From positions 1-64,000 of the forward strand of contig JAURWY010000006.1 in NCBI GenBank assembly GCA_030654695.1: DNA of 64,000 nt, read 5' to 3'. Under the pieces are notes generated by a model. That model was not told where the DNA came from. It made no database searches and saw only the letters and a program-made list of their open reading frames with translations. The translations under genes and the position numbers were made by a program. This stretch comes from Polaromonas sp. (GTDB taxonomy: Bacteria; Pseudomonadota; Gammaproteobacteria; Burkholderiales; Burkholderiaceae_C). Below are positions 40,085-48,925 of the stretch, piece by piece; position 1 is the stretch's first letter, and the number at the start of each line of letters is the position of its first letter.

Positions 40085-40612
40085 ATGCGAACAAAGCGCA
40101 CGATGACATGGCGCCTTTGGGCGGGGCTGGCACTGCTGACGCTGACCGCTAGCAGTGCAGCCGTAACGGAACCTGCGCCATCGGTGTGGCTTGGCGTGGT
40201 CACCTATGTGGTTGACGGCGACACTGTGCACGTGCGTCCGCTTGAGGGTGGTGCACTTCACAAGATCAGAATGATCGGCATGGATGCGCCTGAAATATGT
40301 CAGACCGGCGGCCAGGCGGCCAAGCAAGCTTTGCAAGAACGCATTCTCAAACGCGCCGTGACGGTCAAGCCGCAAGGCGTCGATGTTTATGGCCGTGACC
40401 TTGCAACGATTTATTTGAGTCGGGAAGACGTGGGCGAGTGGATGGTGCGGCGCGGACACGCTTGGTCATATCGCTACCAACGTGATCTTGGTCCGTATGT
40501 CCTGGAAGAAGGGCATGCTAAGTTGCTCGGCCGTGGACTCTTTGCAGAGATGTCGCCGGAGTATCCGTATGATTTCAGGCGCCGTTACGGCCGCTGTCCG
40601 TACCAGCGCTGA
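40085..40612 (+). CDS. Secreted thermonuclease (SNase) family nuclease
   Basis: A 175-residue staphylococcal-nuclease-like protein with an N-terminal signal peptide (WRLWAGLALLTLTASSAAV). The SNase marks are VVDGDTVHVR, RMIGMDAPEI and DVYGRDLA, giving the Asp/Arg/Glu set for calcium-dependent cleavage of DNA and RNA. The DAPE Glu and the GR arginine are present. It is downstream of DUF429 by 7 bp and convergent with the BON lipoprotein gene. Confidence 0.92.
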   Translation: MRTKRTMTWRLWAGLALLTLTASSAAVTEPAPSVWLGVVTYVVDGDTVHVRPLEGGALHKIRMIGMDAPEICQTGGQAAKQALQERILKRAVTVKPQGVDVYGRDLATIYLSREDVGEWMVRRGHAWSYRYQRDLGPYVLEEGHAKLLGRGLFAEMSPEYPYDFRRRYGRCPYQR

Positions 40613-40620
40613 TACCGCAG

Positions 40621-40935
40621 TCAGGGGCGAATAACAATGTCGTTACGAACAGCACGCACATTGCGGTTGTTGCGGGCAATGCGTTCGGCTTGATTTTTTT
40701 CAGCAGCGTTTTTGGCAAACCCCGACAGCTGCACCGTGCCGTTCAAAGTTTCAACGCTGATGGAAGAGGCAGACACAATTTTGTCATCGATAAATTTAGC
40801 TTTGATGCTGGCGGTGATGGCGGTGTCATCGACATAAGAGCCGGCTGTTTCTTGGCCTCTCACCACGGCACAACCCGCGCTGAAGAGGGTGATGCCAGTC
40901 AAGGCGGCAAGGGCGATAGCGCGAGCGTATTTCAT
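40621..40935 (-). CDS. BON-domain lipoprotein
   Basis: A 104-residue envelope protein. Signal sequence MKYARAIALAALTGITLF ends at a lipobox-type SAGC. The remainder is a single BON domain (DDTAITASIKAKFIDDKIV, VETLNGTVQLSGF, IARNNRNVRAVRNDI), as in OsmY/DolP, which bind phospholipids and respond to osmotic or envelope stress. It leads the leftmost end of a minus-strand group of small membrane proteins. Confidence 0.92.
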   Translation of the reverse strand: MKYARAIALAALTGITLFSAGCAVVRGQETAGSYVDDTAITASIKAKFIDDKIVSASSISVETLNGTVQLSGFAKNAAEKNQAERIARNNRNVRAVRNDIVIRP

Positions 40936-40979
40936 ATGAATTCCTAAGGTGAAAAGCGAAAGGTGGTCTCTTTCAAGGG

Positions 40980-41465
40980 CTAACGTTCACGCGGCGGTTC
41001 GGGCGTGGCTGACAAAAATGAAGCGACCAGACTCGACATCTGCGTAGACCGAAGCGCTGCAATCAACACGCCGGTGACGGAAATAAGCCGCCATGGCTTG
41101 GCGATGACCACGGCAGCACCGATAGCTGCCGCGATACCAACCAACTTCAAAGGATTCTCGGCCGCATATTTTTCAAGCATGGGGTGGGTGACGTCCACTG
41201 CCAGATGCGCAGGATGCGACCGCCACCAAGCCGATGAGGCTCGTCGGACTGTGCGCCAGAGCCCATTGAACCCAGAAGATGAGTGAGGTCGTGACGAGCG
41301 AGTCGAATGGGAGCCATCTTCAAACGCTGCGGCTCCACCGTCTGCCCCAAGCGATGATGAATCGTCAGACCGATCGTCGTTCAAAGAGTCTTGTCGGTCC
41401 CGGCTCATGCTCTGCACGATTGCACGGCGGCTGACTGCTAAACGCTGCTGTGGCGTCAGATTCAT
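40980..41465 (-). CDS. Small membrane-associated protein of unknown function
   Basis: A 161-residue protein I do not recognise. Residues 1-70 are polar, rich in Ser, Asp and Arg; residues about 98-120 (NPLKLVGIAAAIGAAVVIAK) and 124-140 form one or two membrane helices. The start overlaps the stop of the holin-like gene by four bases, so it belongs to the same transcript. The NP-x(n)-GIAAAIGAAV pattern resembles the tail of the DUF883 protein two genes upstream. Confidence 0.75.
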   Translation of the reverse strand: MNLTPQQRLAVSRRAIVQSMSRDRQDSLNDDRSDDSSSLGADGGAAAFEDGSHSTRSSRPHSSSGFNGLWRTVRRASSAWWRSHPAHLAVDVTHPMLEKYAAENPLKLVGIAAAIGAAVVIAKPWRLISVTGVLIAALRSTQMSSLVASFLSATPEPPRER

Positions 41466-41827
41466 TCTGCGGCCTCGCGCAGAGCGCGTAGGTCGCTGTT
41501 CACTTGCGACTTGAGTTCGGTGAAGCGGTCAGTCTGGGTAAACGTCTTGGTTTTTGATAAGGCCAGCAACGTCAGCAGCAATATGGCGCCCGGAACCGCC
41601 ACCAATACCCAGTGAAAATGATTCATCAAGCCCAGCATAAGAGCGATGCCAGAAAAAATCACAAACACCAGAAGTCCAGTTGCGACAAGCGCCCAAGCGA
41701 GCCCGCGCTTGACCCAATCCACCGTCATCCCCGACGTTTCCTGAGAGATGAGCTCGACATACGCCGAAACGTGATCAGCTATGAGATCGGGACGTTTGAT
41801 CAGCGTCGCAAATAGTGGGTGAAGCAT
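41462..41827 (-). CDS. Phage-holin-like (DUF1469-type) membrane protein
   Basis: A 121-residue protein with two adjacent membrane helices (about residues 45-68 and 72-92) preceded by an amphipathic HVSAYVELISQETSGM and followed by a charged helix. This is the build of the so-called phage holin family/Actinobacterial holin-X proteins, which in chromosomes accompany DUF883/ElaB-type proteins and are not phage genes. It lies 27 bp after the DUF883 gene. Confidence 0.8.
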   Translation of the reverse strand: MLHPLFATLIKRPDLIADHVSAYVELISQETSGMTVDWVKRGLAWALVATGLLVFVIFSGIALMLGLMNHFHWVLVAVPGAILLLTLLALSKTKTFTQTDRFTELKSQVNSDLRALREAAE

Positions 41828-41854
41828 AAAGAGCGTGCCGTGCGCGAAAGAGGA

Positions 41855-42235
41855 TTAATAACGTTTGTTGTTCCGGACTGCCGTCACCAGCAAGGCGACG
41901 GCTGCGCCTACAGCAGCTGCAATTAGCACGGATCGCATCGGTTGCTCGGTGACATATTTGGTGGTGACATCGCTGTATCGAGCCAATGACTCTTGGGCTT
42001 TGTGCTTGGCTTCAGTGGCCATGTCCATACTTTGGCGAGCCAGCTTTTGGGCGGTGTCGGCCAGTTTGTCAACCATGGGGTCGACACTGCCGCGCAATTC
42101 GCGGATCTTGCCTTCGGCTTGGTCGAGTGCTTCTTTGGCGTAGCTACGTGTCAGCTCGGTGGCTTGAACAGTGGCTTGCAAGGCGTCGTCGCGGGTGTTG
42201 CGAGCAGTTTGGGCTGCAGAGTTACTGGTGGTCAT
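41855..42235 (-). CDS. DUF883 (ElaB/YqjD-like) membrane protein
   Basis: A 126-residue protein: a long helical, Ala/Gln-rich domain (about residues 1-95, heptad-like), then PMRSVLIAAAVGAAVALLV, a single C-terminal membrane anchor, and a basic tail NNKRY. This is the ElaB/YqjD layout; in E. coli such proteins tether ribosomes to the membrane in stationary phase. Start ATG 42235 is preferred to one 14 codons upstream. It heads the DUF883-holin-unknown-BON run on the minus strand. Confidence 0.88.
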   Translation of the reverse strand: MTTSNSAAQTARNTRDDALQATVQATELTRSYAKEALDQAEGKIRELRGSVDPMVDKLADTAQKLARQSMDMATEAKHKAQESLARYSDVTTKYVTEQPMRSVLIAAAVGAAVALLVTAVRNNKRY

Positions 42236-42469
42236 GGTGAATCCTTTGGGTTGATTGCTGAAGCAAAGCGGCTTCATCGTGTGTGTCGTGAAAGCGATCC
42301 CAGTCGATACCGATTCGCAAAACCGAATTCAGGAGGGTGTGCTGGCTTCTTTCGACTACTGGCTTTCAGTTTAGATTGCACTTTTGATGAGCTTCATCGG
42401 TAAGCTGCGGGTGGCTTTGTCAGTAAAAGTGTTGATGCCCTGTAGGACAAGGGCTTACTGATGGTGTGC
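42236..42469. other. Intergenic region between DUF883 and histidine kinase genes
   Basis: About 230 bp with no credible gene. It should contain the promoter of the small membrane gene run. At 42437-42454 GCCC-TGTAGGACAA-GGGC can fold as a weak hairpin beyond the kinase stop and carries a TGTAGG half-site seen again at 45105. Confidence 0.5.
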
Positions 42470-43810
42470 TTAGCGCGTTTTTGGTAATTTGGCGCGAATG
42501 TGAGTGCCCTTGCCTGGACTGGATTCAATGACCAAATGTCCGCCTGCCGCCTCGACGCGATGTCGCATGCCGGCCAGTCCGTGGCTGGTGGCTGCTACTT
42601 TTGCAGAATCAAACCCCTGCCCGTTGTCGCTGACTTCGATGATCACGTGGTCATCATTGTTGTGCAACGTGATGTCTGCATGTGTGGCATTGGCGTATTT
42701 ACTCATGTTCGTGAGTGACTCTTGGACCAGTCGATAGACCGTGAGTTGTGCCGAGCCACCCAATTCAACCGATGCCAGCGCCGTCTTAATCTCAATGCCG
42801 GATTGTTCGGCAAACTCACGCGTGAGAATTTCAAGCGACGCCACCAGCCCTAAGTGAGACAGTGAAGAGGGGCGCAAGTCTTCGACAATGCGCCGCTTGA
42901 GCGCAATGCCACTGTTGAGTGTGCTGATCAGGTGTTCGAGTCGCTCGTTGACCTCGGGCAAGTTGTTACCCAAACGAGATCTGATGCGCGCCACATCCAG
43001 CTTGGCCGCCGTCAGCAGTGCGCCGAGTTCGTCATGCAATTCACGCGCTAAATGACCCCGCTCATCTTCTCTCACTTCTTGCAGGTACGTGGCGAGCTTC
43101 GCCAGTTTGGCGGTTCGATCTCGCACCAGTTCTTCCAGTCGATCACGCTCGTTTTGCAACGCAAGTTTTTCCCTCGTGCCAGCGACCAGCAAGGCCTCGG
43201 TTTGCAGCAGGTACATGTAGAAAGCAAGCAGGCCTGCCAGGGAGATGGCCGCAATGCCGATCCGCGAAAGCAGCAACGAATGGTTGACCTGCAGGTGCGC
43301 GGCTTCCATCTTTGACAAACTGGAGTCCATGAGTTTTTGAGAATAACGCCGGACTGCATCCATGTGCTGTTTGCCGACGTCCGTGGTCAGCATGAACTTC
43401 CATGCGTCGTCGTTGCCGATTTTTCGCATGCGCACACTCAAATCGTTTTCACTCTGCCTCTTACTGATGTAGTGCGCCAACAATTCGAATTCAGCCAAAT
43501 CCTCCGGCTGGTTTGCCAAAAGTTGGCGCAATTGCGCCAACTCTTTCCCGAGTTCAGCGACGGCGCTGTCGTAGGGCTGCAGATACTTCTCATCGCCTGT
43601 GAGCAAAAAACCGCGCGTGCCGGTCTCAGCATCGAGCATGGTGTGCATCAATTGGCCGACTGACTGGCGCGCAAGTTCGGCGTGTTCGATCCTTTGGGTC
43701 GCTTGCGTGGAGGCGTGAAAACTGGCTTCATTGATGGTGATCAATATGGCCGCTCCAAGGATGGCGAGCGGCAAGCTGATCACCATTTTGGGTATGGATA
43801 ACTGCTTCAA
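42470..43810 (-). CDS. CHASE3 sensor histidine kinase (NarL-type HisKA_3)
   Basis: A 446-residue membrane kinase. A membrane helix (about residues 9-27) precedes a CHASE3 sensor domain (about 30-175; MLDAETGTRGFLLTG is its hallmark), a second helix (about 182-203), and a coiled linker. The HisKA_3 phospho-acceptor is His259 in ARELHDELGALL; the ATPase domain ends with DNGQGFD and GLAGMRHRV. The start is inferred: TTG 43810 has GGAG 6 nt upstream and gives the membrane helix a normal position; the frame remains open to a TTG at 43885. Divergent from its likely partner regulator. Confidence 0.92.
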   Translation of the reverse strand: MKQLSIPKMVISLPLAILGAAILITINEASFHASTQATQRIEHAELARQSVGQLMHTMLDAETGTRGFLLTGDEKYLQPYDSAVAELGKELAQLRQLLANQPEDLAEFELLAHYISKRQSENDLSVRMRKIGNDDAWKFMLTTDVGKQHMDAVRRYSQKLMDSSLSKMEAAHLQVNHSLLLSRIGIAAISLAGLLAFYMYLLQTEALLVAGTREKLALQNERDRLEELVRDRTAKLAKLATYLQEVREDERGHLARELHDELGALLTAAKLDVARIRSRLGNNLPEVNERLEHLISTLNSGIALKRRIVEDLRPSSLSHLGLVASLEILTREFAEQSGIEIKTALASVELGGSAQLTVYRLVQESLTNMSKYANATHADITLHNNDDHVIIEVSDNGQGFDSAKVAATSHGLAGMRHRVEAAGGHLVIESSPGKGTHIRAKLPKTR

Positions 43811-43945
43811 CGGAGGCTCCAAATTAAATGTCGGTGAATTATTCGTCAATAATGGATGATTGTGATAATTTAAATATTTTCCCAACGATCAGCTTAAAAA
43901 GCATGGCATAAGCGCCCACAATAGATTCACTGGAAAGACCATGAA

Positions 43946-44578
43946 ATGATAAAAATTGGTATTGTTGATGACCATGCAATTGTTCGTTCTGGACTCAAAC
44001 AATTCTTCTCGGACCACGTCGACCTAAGGGTGGTGGGTGAAGCCGCCAGCGGCAGGGAAGCCATTGACTTGGTGCGCAACGTTGAGTTGGATATCTTGGT
44101 GATGGACCTGTCTATGCCCGGGCAAAGTGGTATCGATGCATTGGCCATGATCCGCGCCAAGGCGCCTGACGTCGGCATCCTTATTTTGAGTGGCTATCCA
44201 GAAGAACATTACGCGGTGAATTTGATTCGCCAAGGCGCCAGCGGTTACTTGAATAAAGAGTGCGATCCGACAGAGATCGTCAACGCTATTCGCGTGATTT
44301 CCCTCGGCAAGCGCTACATCACACCGGGCGTTGCAGAGTTGTTGGCGCAGCAACTCAATCGGCCTCACGACATTGCTGCGCATGAGCAATTGTCGGAGCG
44401 TGAGTTTCAAGTTTTCCTCAAACTGGCCAAGGGCGAAACGGCTGGAGACATCGCTAAAGCGCTTTCTTTGAGTGTCAAAACGGTGAGTACCTACCGTACG
44501 CGCGTGATGGAAAAGATGAGCTTGTCATCGAACAGCGACTTAACCTATTACGCGCTCAAAAATAAATTGATTGACTGA
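43946..44578 (+). CDS. NarL/FixJ-type response regulator
   Basis: A 210-residue regulator. Receiver domain residues 1-120 with acidic pocket Asp8/Asp9, phospho-acceptor Asp54 in LVMDLSMPG, and a lysine in YLNKECD. The C-terminal LuxR-type helix-turn-helix (LSEREFQVFLKLAKGE, then GDIAKALSLSVKTVSTY) begins near residue 147. It is divergent from the CHASE3 kinase and is its probable partner. ATG 43946 is preferred to an out-of-frame ATG at 43941. Confidence 0.94.
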   Translation: MIKIGIVDDHAIVRSGLKQFFSDHVDLRVVGEAASGREAIDLVRNVELDILVMDLSMPGQSGIDALAMIRAKAPDVGILILSGYPEEHYAVNLIRQGASGYLNKECDPTEIVNAIRVISLGKRYITPGVAELLAQQLNRPHDIAAHEQLSEREFQVFLKLAKGETAGDIAKALSLSVKTVSTYRTRVMEKMSLSSNSDLTYYALKNKLID

Positions 44579-44583
44579 CGACG

Positions 44584-44967
44584 CTAGTCTGTGGCGTGTT
44601 GACACTGCTCAAGGCAGTAGGTCACCAAGGCGTCAATTTCATTAGACTTGTCGAAGACGGCGTCGACACCCAATTGGGCGCATCGCTGACGAATGTCTGC
44701 AGTGGCATAGTTGCTCAACACAATCACTTTTTGGTTCGGCTTACGGTCTTGGCAGGCATCGACAACACCGAGCCCAGTCCCTTCCCGCAGAAACAGATCA
44801 ACGATGGCCAAGTTCCACGCGCTCGCATTATGGGTGAGCCACTGCCGACCTTCGAGTTCGGTTTCTGCCGTGCCAACCGCCTGAACGCAGGTCAGCTCTT
44901 CGAGTGTGCCAATCAGGTTCTCTCTGATGGTGGCGTTATCTTCGACGATAAAAGTCTTCAATCTCAC
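44584..44967 (-). CDS. Stand-alone receiver domain protein
   Basis: A 127-residue CheY-like protein with nothing beyond the receiver. Acidic pair Glu9/Asp10, phospho-acceptor Asp57 in LAIVDLFLREG, a serine in VIVLSNYA and lysine in VFDKSNE. It has no DNA-binding domain, so it may act as a phosphate sink or protein-binding switch for the kinase/regulator pair beside it. It is convergent with the LuxR-type regulator gene, stops 5 bp apart. Confidence 0.9.
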   Translation of the reverse strand: MRLKTFIVEDNATIRENLIGTLEELTCVQAVGTAETELEGRQWLTHNASAWNLAIVDLFLREGTGLGVVDACQDRKPNQKVIVLSNYATADIRQRCAQLGVDAVFDKSNEIDALVTYCLEQCQHATD

Positions 44968-45104
44968 TTGAGTTCCATTAGTCGTGACGGCTGGGTTTCA
45001 GAACGCTTCCATTGTGGGAAGAACTCCACCGATGAGCCAAGAGGGGAAATTCGCGTTTCGTCATGTATTGCTGATGAATTCTGACAGTGACTCAGCGACG
45101 ATGA

Positions 45105-45122
45105 TGTAGGGCAACTCCTACA
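45105..45122. promoter_or_regulatory. Palindrome TGTAGG-N6-CCTACA upstream of the receiver gene
   Basis: Perfect 6-bp arms TGTAGG (45105-45110) and CCTACA (45117-45122) around GCAACT, about 140 bp upstream of the lone receiver start and lying in a 260-bp gap without genes. The shape fits a dimeric regulator site, for instance of a LuxR-type protein, but no owner can be proven. The other 240 bp of this gap show nothing clear. Confidence 0.4.
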
Positions 45123-45229
45123 GTTTTAGATAAGTTGCGTAAATAACAAAAAATTTTGCTCGACAGCAGCAGCTACGGCTGAGATTAAAAAAACTCAAAG
45201 GCCAAGTGATCATGGATCAGCGTGGCCGT

Positions 45230-45979
45230 TCAACGAACGCCGCAGACTTTGCAATCGGGTTGCCGCCGCGCACCCATCTCTGTCCAGCGCATCTGCCGCG
45301 CGTCCAGCATCAGCAGTCTGCCAGCCAAGGTCTCACCAAAGCCGCACAACAACTTTAGCGCTTCTGCCGCTTGCATGCTGCCAACGATACCCACCAGCGG
45401 CGCAAAAACGCCCATGGTGGCGCAGTTGGTTTCCTCAGGCGCATCAGCCTCTGGAAACAGGCAGGCATAGCAGGGGGCCGCTGTCTGGCGTGTATCAAAG
45501 ACCGACACTTGACCATCCAGTTGCAAGGCCGCACCCGACACCAGAGGTTTGGCATGGCGTACGCAGGCCCGGTTGATGGCGTGGCGGCTCTGAAAATTGT
45601 CGGTGCAGTCCAGCACCACATCGGCTTGTTGAACCAGCACGTTCAGTAGCTTGTCGTCAGCACGTTGGGTTACCGCAGTGACCTGCACATCGGGATTGAT
45701 CTGGGCAATCGCTTCGGCGATCGACAGCGCTTTGAATTGGCCTATCCGCGCTGTGGTGTGCGCGATTTGCCGTTGCAGGTTGGTAGCTTCGACGCGGTCA
45801 TGGTCAACCACCGTGATGTGGCCAACGCCCGCGCTGCCCAAATACAGCGCAGCGGGTGAACCGAGTCCGCCCGCGCCGATGATCAGCGCATGCGAGGCCA
45901 GCAGCCGAGTTTGCCCTTCAATGCCAATGTCATCGAGCAGAATATGCCGGGCGTAGCGCAGCAGCTGGGCGTCATTCAT
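45230..45979 (-). CDS. moeB: MoeB/ThiF-type adenylyltransferase
   Basis: Activates the C-terminus of a ubiquitin-like sulfur carrier (MoaD or ThiS) by adenylation. The 249-residue protein has the nucleotide loop GAGGLGSPAALYLG, DHDRVEATNLQRQ, the cysteine region ETNCATMGV, and two zinc CxxC pairs (CYAC and CKVC). It lacks a C-terminal rhodanese domain. Molybdopterin versus thiamin role is undecided; modABC elsewhere in the window makes MoeB plausible. It follows the ctp gene by 28 bp; ATG 45979 gives the usual MNDAQLLRYARHI start. Confidence 0.92.
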   Translation of the reverse strand: MNDAQLLRYARHILLDDIGIEGQTRLLASHALIIGAGGLGSPAALYLGSAGVGHITVVDHDRVEATNLQRQIAHTTARIGQFKALSIAEAIAQINPDVQVTAVTQRADDKLLNVLVQQADVVLDCTDNFQSRHAINRACVRHAKPLVSGAALQLDGQVSVFDTRQTAAPCYACLFPEADAPEETNCATMGVFAPLVGIVGSMQAAEALKLLCGFGETLAGRLLMLDARQMRWTEMGARRQPDCKVCGVR

Positions 45980-46007
45980 AGAGGCAGCGCTGAGTGCAAC
46001 CCCAGCT

Positions 46008-47441
46008 TCAATTTTCTTTCTTCGCTTCCTTGCGCTCAACCATGGTCTTGCTGACAATCACCGGGCTGCCTTTGAGCTGATTGATAGCCTGCATCAGGGG
46101 GAAGTCTTTGGCGCTGCCAAACTCAGGCGGTCGGCGTTGCTCAGGGGTTTTGCGTGACTCTTCTTCAAGCCGCTTCATGGCCGCTTCGCGGGCTTTTTCA
46201 CGGTCTGGGTCTTTGACTTCAGCGCCTTGGCCACTGTTCAGGTGTTTTTCCAAGTCTGCTTCGCGCGTGCGCAAAGCGGCAAACGGACTGCCTTCCAGCG
46301 TTTCGTCGACCATCACGTCAGGGATGATGCCGGTGGCTTGGATCGACTTGCCGCTCGGGGTGAAATAACGTGCAGTGGTCAGCTTCAAGCCGGTGTCTGG
46401 GCCGAGCGGACGCACAGTTTGAACAGAGCCCTTGCCAAAGGTCTGGTTGCCCATGATGGTGGCGCGCTTGTAGTCTTGCAGGGCGCCAGCCACGATCTCA
46501 CTGGCTGACGCGGAACCTTCATTGACCAGCACGACCAGCGGAACGGTTTTCAAGGCAGCAGGCAGACGTTTGAGTGGATCGACGCCGCGGCGAGCATAAA
46601 ACTCTGGCGAGGCTTTGTAGGTGAACTTGCTTTCAGCGAGCTGGCCGTTGGTCGAGACCACAGTGACGTTCTCGGGCAAGAAAGCCGCAGACACCGCCAC
46701 AGCGGCATCCAGCAAGCCACCTGGGTCGTTGCGCAGGTCCAGCACCAAGCCCTTGAGATTCGGTTCTTGCTTGTAAATTTGCTCCAACTTGGTGACGAAA
46801 TCTTCGACCGTGCGTTCTTGGAACTGGCTCAGGCGGATCCAAGCGTAGCCCGGCTCGACGATTTTGCTGCGCACCGATTGGGTGCGAATTTCTTCGCGCG
46901 TGATGGACACCGGGAAGGTGCGGTTCTCGTCTTTCCGGAAAATCGTCAGCATCACTTTGGTCTGTGGCTCGCCGCGCATTTTCTTGACCGCGTCGTTCAG
47001 GCTCATGCCTTTGACGAAGCTGTCGTCAATTTTGGTGATCAGGTCGTTGGGCTTGAGTCCGGCCCGGTCGGCAGGGGAACCTTCGATCGGTGAAACCACC
47101 TTGACGAGGCCGTCTTCTTGGCTGATTTCAATACCAACGCCAACGAAGCGACCGCTGGTCCCCTCACGGAATTCCTTGAAGGACTTCTTGTCGAAATACA
47201 CCGAGTGCGGGTCAAGACTGGCGACCATGCCGGCAATGGCATCGGTGATGAGTTTTTTCTCGTCGACGGGTTCGACGTAGTCGCTCTTGACCATGCCGAA
47301 AACAGCAGCAAGTTGTTGCAACTCTTCGAGTGGCAGAGGCGCCATACCGCCGCGCGCGACAGCTTGTAGTTGCACAGTGGTCAATGCGCCTGCAATGGCA
47401 CCCACCGAAATCCAGCCTGCTACCTTGAGTTTTTGACCCAT
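46008..47441 (-). CDS. C-terminal processing peptidase (S41A, CtpA-like)
   Basis: A 477-residue periplasmic serine protease. After an N-terminal signal/anchor (about residues 7-28) comes SLDPHSVYFD, a PDZ domain (about 95-170; GSPADRAGLKPNDLI), and the protease core with GSASASEIVAGAL (catalytic Ser) and FGKGSVQT (catalytic Lys). The C-terminal 80 residues are charged and rich in Glu, Arg and Lys. gpmA-ctp-moeB run together on the minus strand. Confidence 0.95.
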   Translation of the reverse strand: MGQKLKVAGWISVGAIAGALTTVQLQAVARGGMAPLPLEELQQLAAVFGMVKSDYVEPVDEKKLITDAIAGMVASLDPHSVYFDKKSFKEFREGTSGRFVGVGIEISQEDGLVKVVSPIEGSPADRAGLKPNDLITKIDDSFVKGMSLNDAVKKMRGEPQTKVMLTIFRKDENRTFPVSITREEIRTQSVRSKIVEPGYAWIRLSQFQERTVEDFVTKLEQIYKQEPNLKGLVLDLRNDPGGLLDAAVAVSAAFLPENVTVVSTNGQLAESKFTYKASPEFYARRGVDPLKRLPAALKTVPLVVLVNEGSASASEIVAGALQDYKRATIMGNQTFGKGSVQTVRPLGPDTGLKLTTARYFTPSGKSIQATGIIPDVMVDETLEGSPFAALRTREADLEKHLNSGQGAEVKDPDREKAREAAMKRLEEESRKTPEQRRPPEFGSAKDFPLMQAINQLKGSPVIVSKTMVERKEAKKEN

Positions 47442-47646
47442 AAAAAAACACCTTCATTGGCCTTGTCCCCAAGGCGTTACAACATGTGCTGCACAGGCCC
47501 CCGGCAAGAATGTGAAGCAATATACACCTTGGAGGAAAGCCCTGCGAATCAGTTCCGCAGCAAACCCGGCAAGGGCATCAATAGTTTGTCAAAACCGCAC
47601 GACTTTACACAGCCGATACGTGATTTTCAGGTTTGAGCTGAGCTGT
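47442..47646. other. Intergenic region between gpmA and ctp
   Basis: About 205 bp with no supported gene or recognisable hairpin. Likely carries the ctp promoter. Confidence 0.4.
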
Positions 47647-48390
47647 TCAGCTTTTGCCCTGTGCTGCCACCGCCGCAGCAGCCTTGGCAATCGCCTCGGT
47701 GTCGCCCAAGTAGTAGTGGCGAATCGGTTTGAGTTCCGCATCCAACTCATACACCAGCGGAATGCCATTCGGAATGTTCAGACCAACGATATCGTCATCT
47801 GACATGTTGTCCAAGTACTTGACCAGCGCCCGGATGGAGTTGCCGTGGGCCGCCATCACGATGCGCTTGCCGGATTTGATGGCGGGCGCGATCGATTCGG
47901 TCCAAAGCGGCATGACCCGTGCCACCGTGTCTTGCAGGCACTCTGTCAGCGGCACTTGTTCTGGCGTCAGTTTGGCGTAACGCGGGTCACTGCGTTCGCA
48001 GCGCTCGTCGTCCGGTGTCAGAGCTGGCGGTGGTACGTCATAGCTGCGGCGCCAGGCCAGCACCTGCGCGTCGCCGTATTTTTTGGCGGTTTCAGCTTTG
48101 TTCAGCCCTTGCAACGCACCGTAATGGCGCTCGTTCAGACGCCAGCTGTGGACCACGGGTAGCCAGGTCCTGTCCATCTCGTCGAGTACGTGCCAGAGGG
48201 TGCGGGTCGCTCGCTTGAGCACGCTGGTGTAGGCCAGGTCGAACTCGTAGTTCTCATTTTTGAGCAATTTGCCAGCGCTGAGCGCTTGGGCAATGCCAGT
48301 CGGCGTCAGGTCGACGTCGGCCCAGCCGGTGAAGCGGTTTTCAAGATTCCAGGTGGACTCGCCGTGGCGGATAAGCACTAATTTGTACAT
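47647..48390 (-). CDS. gpmA: 2,3-bisphosphoglycerate-dependent phosphoglycerate mutase
   Basis: Interconverts 3- and 2-phosphoglycerate in glycolysis. The 247-residue protein begins [15 protein letters not shown] with the phospho-histidine at His9; the second histidine is in [11 protein letters not shown], and [11 protein letters not shown] is diagnostic of the cofactor-dependent enzyme. ATG 48390 is chosen from that N-terminus. Divergent from the rhodanese gene. Confidence 0.97.
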   Translation of the reverse strand: MYKLVLIRHGESTWNLENRFTGWADVDLTPTGIAQALSAGKLLKNENYEFDLAYTSVLKRATRTLWHVLDEMDRTWLPVVHSWRLNERHYGALQGLNKAETAKKYGDAQVLAWRRSYDVPPPALTPDDERCERSDPRYAKLTPEQVPLTECLQDTVARVMPLWTESIAPAIKSGKRIVMAAHGNSIRALVKYLDNMSDDDIVGLNIPNGIPLVYELDAELKPIRHYYLGDTEAIAKAAAAVAAQGKS

Positions 48391-48514
48391 GAATAGACGC
48401 TTGAAAATGTCGGGTTGCAGGGGATTCGCAGCAGGTGCGCTGCGCAAGGTTCAGCCGCCATTCTAAAATCACTGCTTAACTGCCCAACAGGCGCAACACT
48501 CAAAAGGTTTAAAA

Positions 48515-48925
48515 GTGAAATTTCTGATCGACAACTGGATGCTGATTTCCGTGGCGCTGACCGCGGGCGGTCTGCTGGTTTGGCCTCTGATCGCCAGTGG
48601 TACGGCCGCCGGAAGCTTGAGTGCGACGGCTGCGGTGCAATTGATGAACCGCGAAAAAGCCATCGTCATAGACGTTGGCGAGCCCGAGGAATTCGCAGCG
48701 GGTCACGTCGCTAACTCGAAGAACATTCCCTTTGGACAGCTTGAAGACAAGTTGCCCAGCACCGTCAAAAACAAGGCTTTGCCGCTTATCTTTCTGTGCC
48801 CGGTGGGCGCTCGCGCAGCCCGCGCCGTTTCAGTGGCTAAAAAACTCGGCTATGACCAGGCGCAAAGCCTGAGCGGCGGACTCAAAGCCTGGCGCGAAGC
48901 TAATCTACCTGTTGAAAAGGCATGA
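48515..48925 (+). CDS. Membrane-anchored rhodanese-like sulfurtransferase
   Basis: A 136-residue protein with an N-terminal membrane helix (about residues 8-28) and a rhodanese domain. The active-site cysteine is in IFLCPVGARAARA (Cys94), and VIDVGEPEEFAAGHV and GGLKAWREANLP are typical. It resembles YibN-type proteins upstream of secB. GTG start at 48515. It overlaps grxC by four bases. The sulfur substrate is unknown. Confidence 0.93.
   Translation: MKFLIDNWMLISVALTAGGLLVWPLIASGTAAGSLSATAAVQLMNREKAIVIDVGEPEEFAAGHVANSKNIPFGQLEDKLPSTVKNKALPLIFLCPVGARAARAVSVAKKLGYDQAQSLSGGLKAWREANLPVEKA

Noticed and set aside
47370..47636. 88-codon frame between ctp and gpmA
   Set aside because: Partly overlaps ctp, no recognisable domain or good ribosome site.
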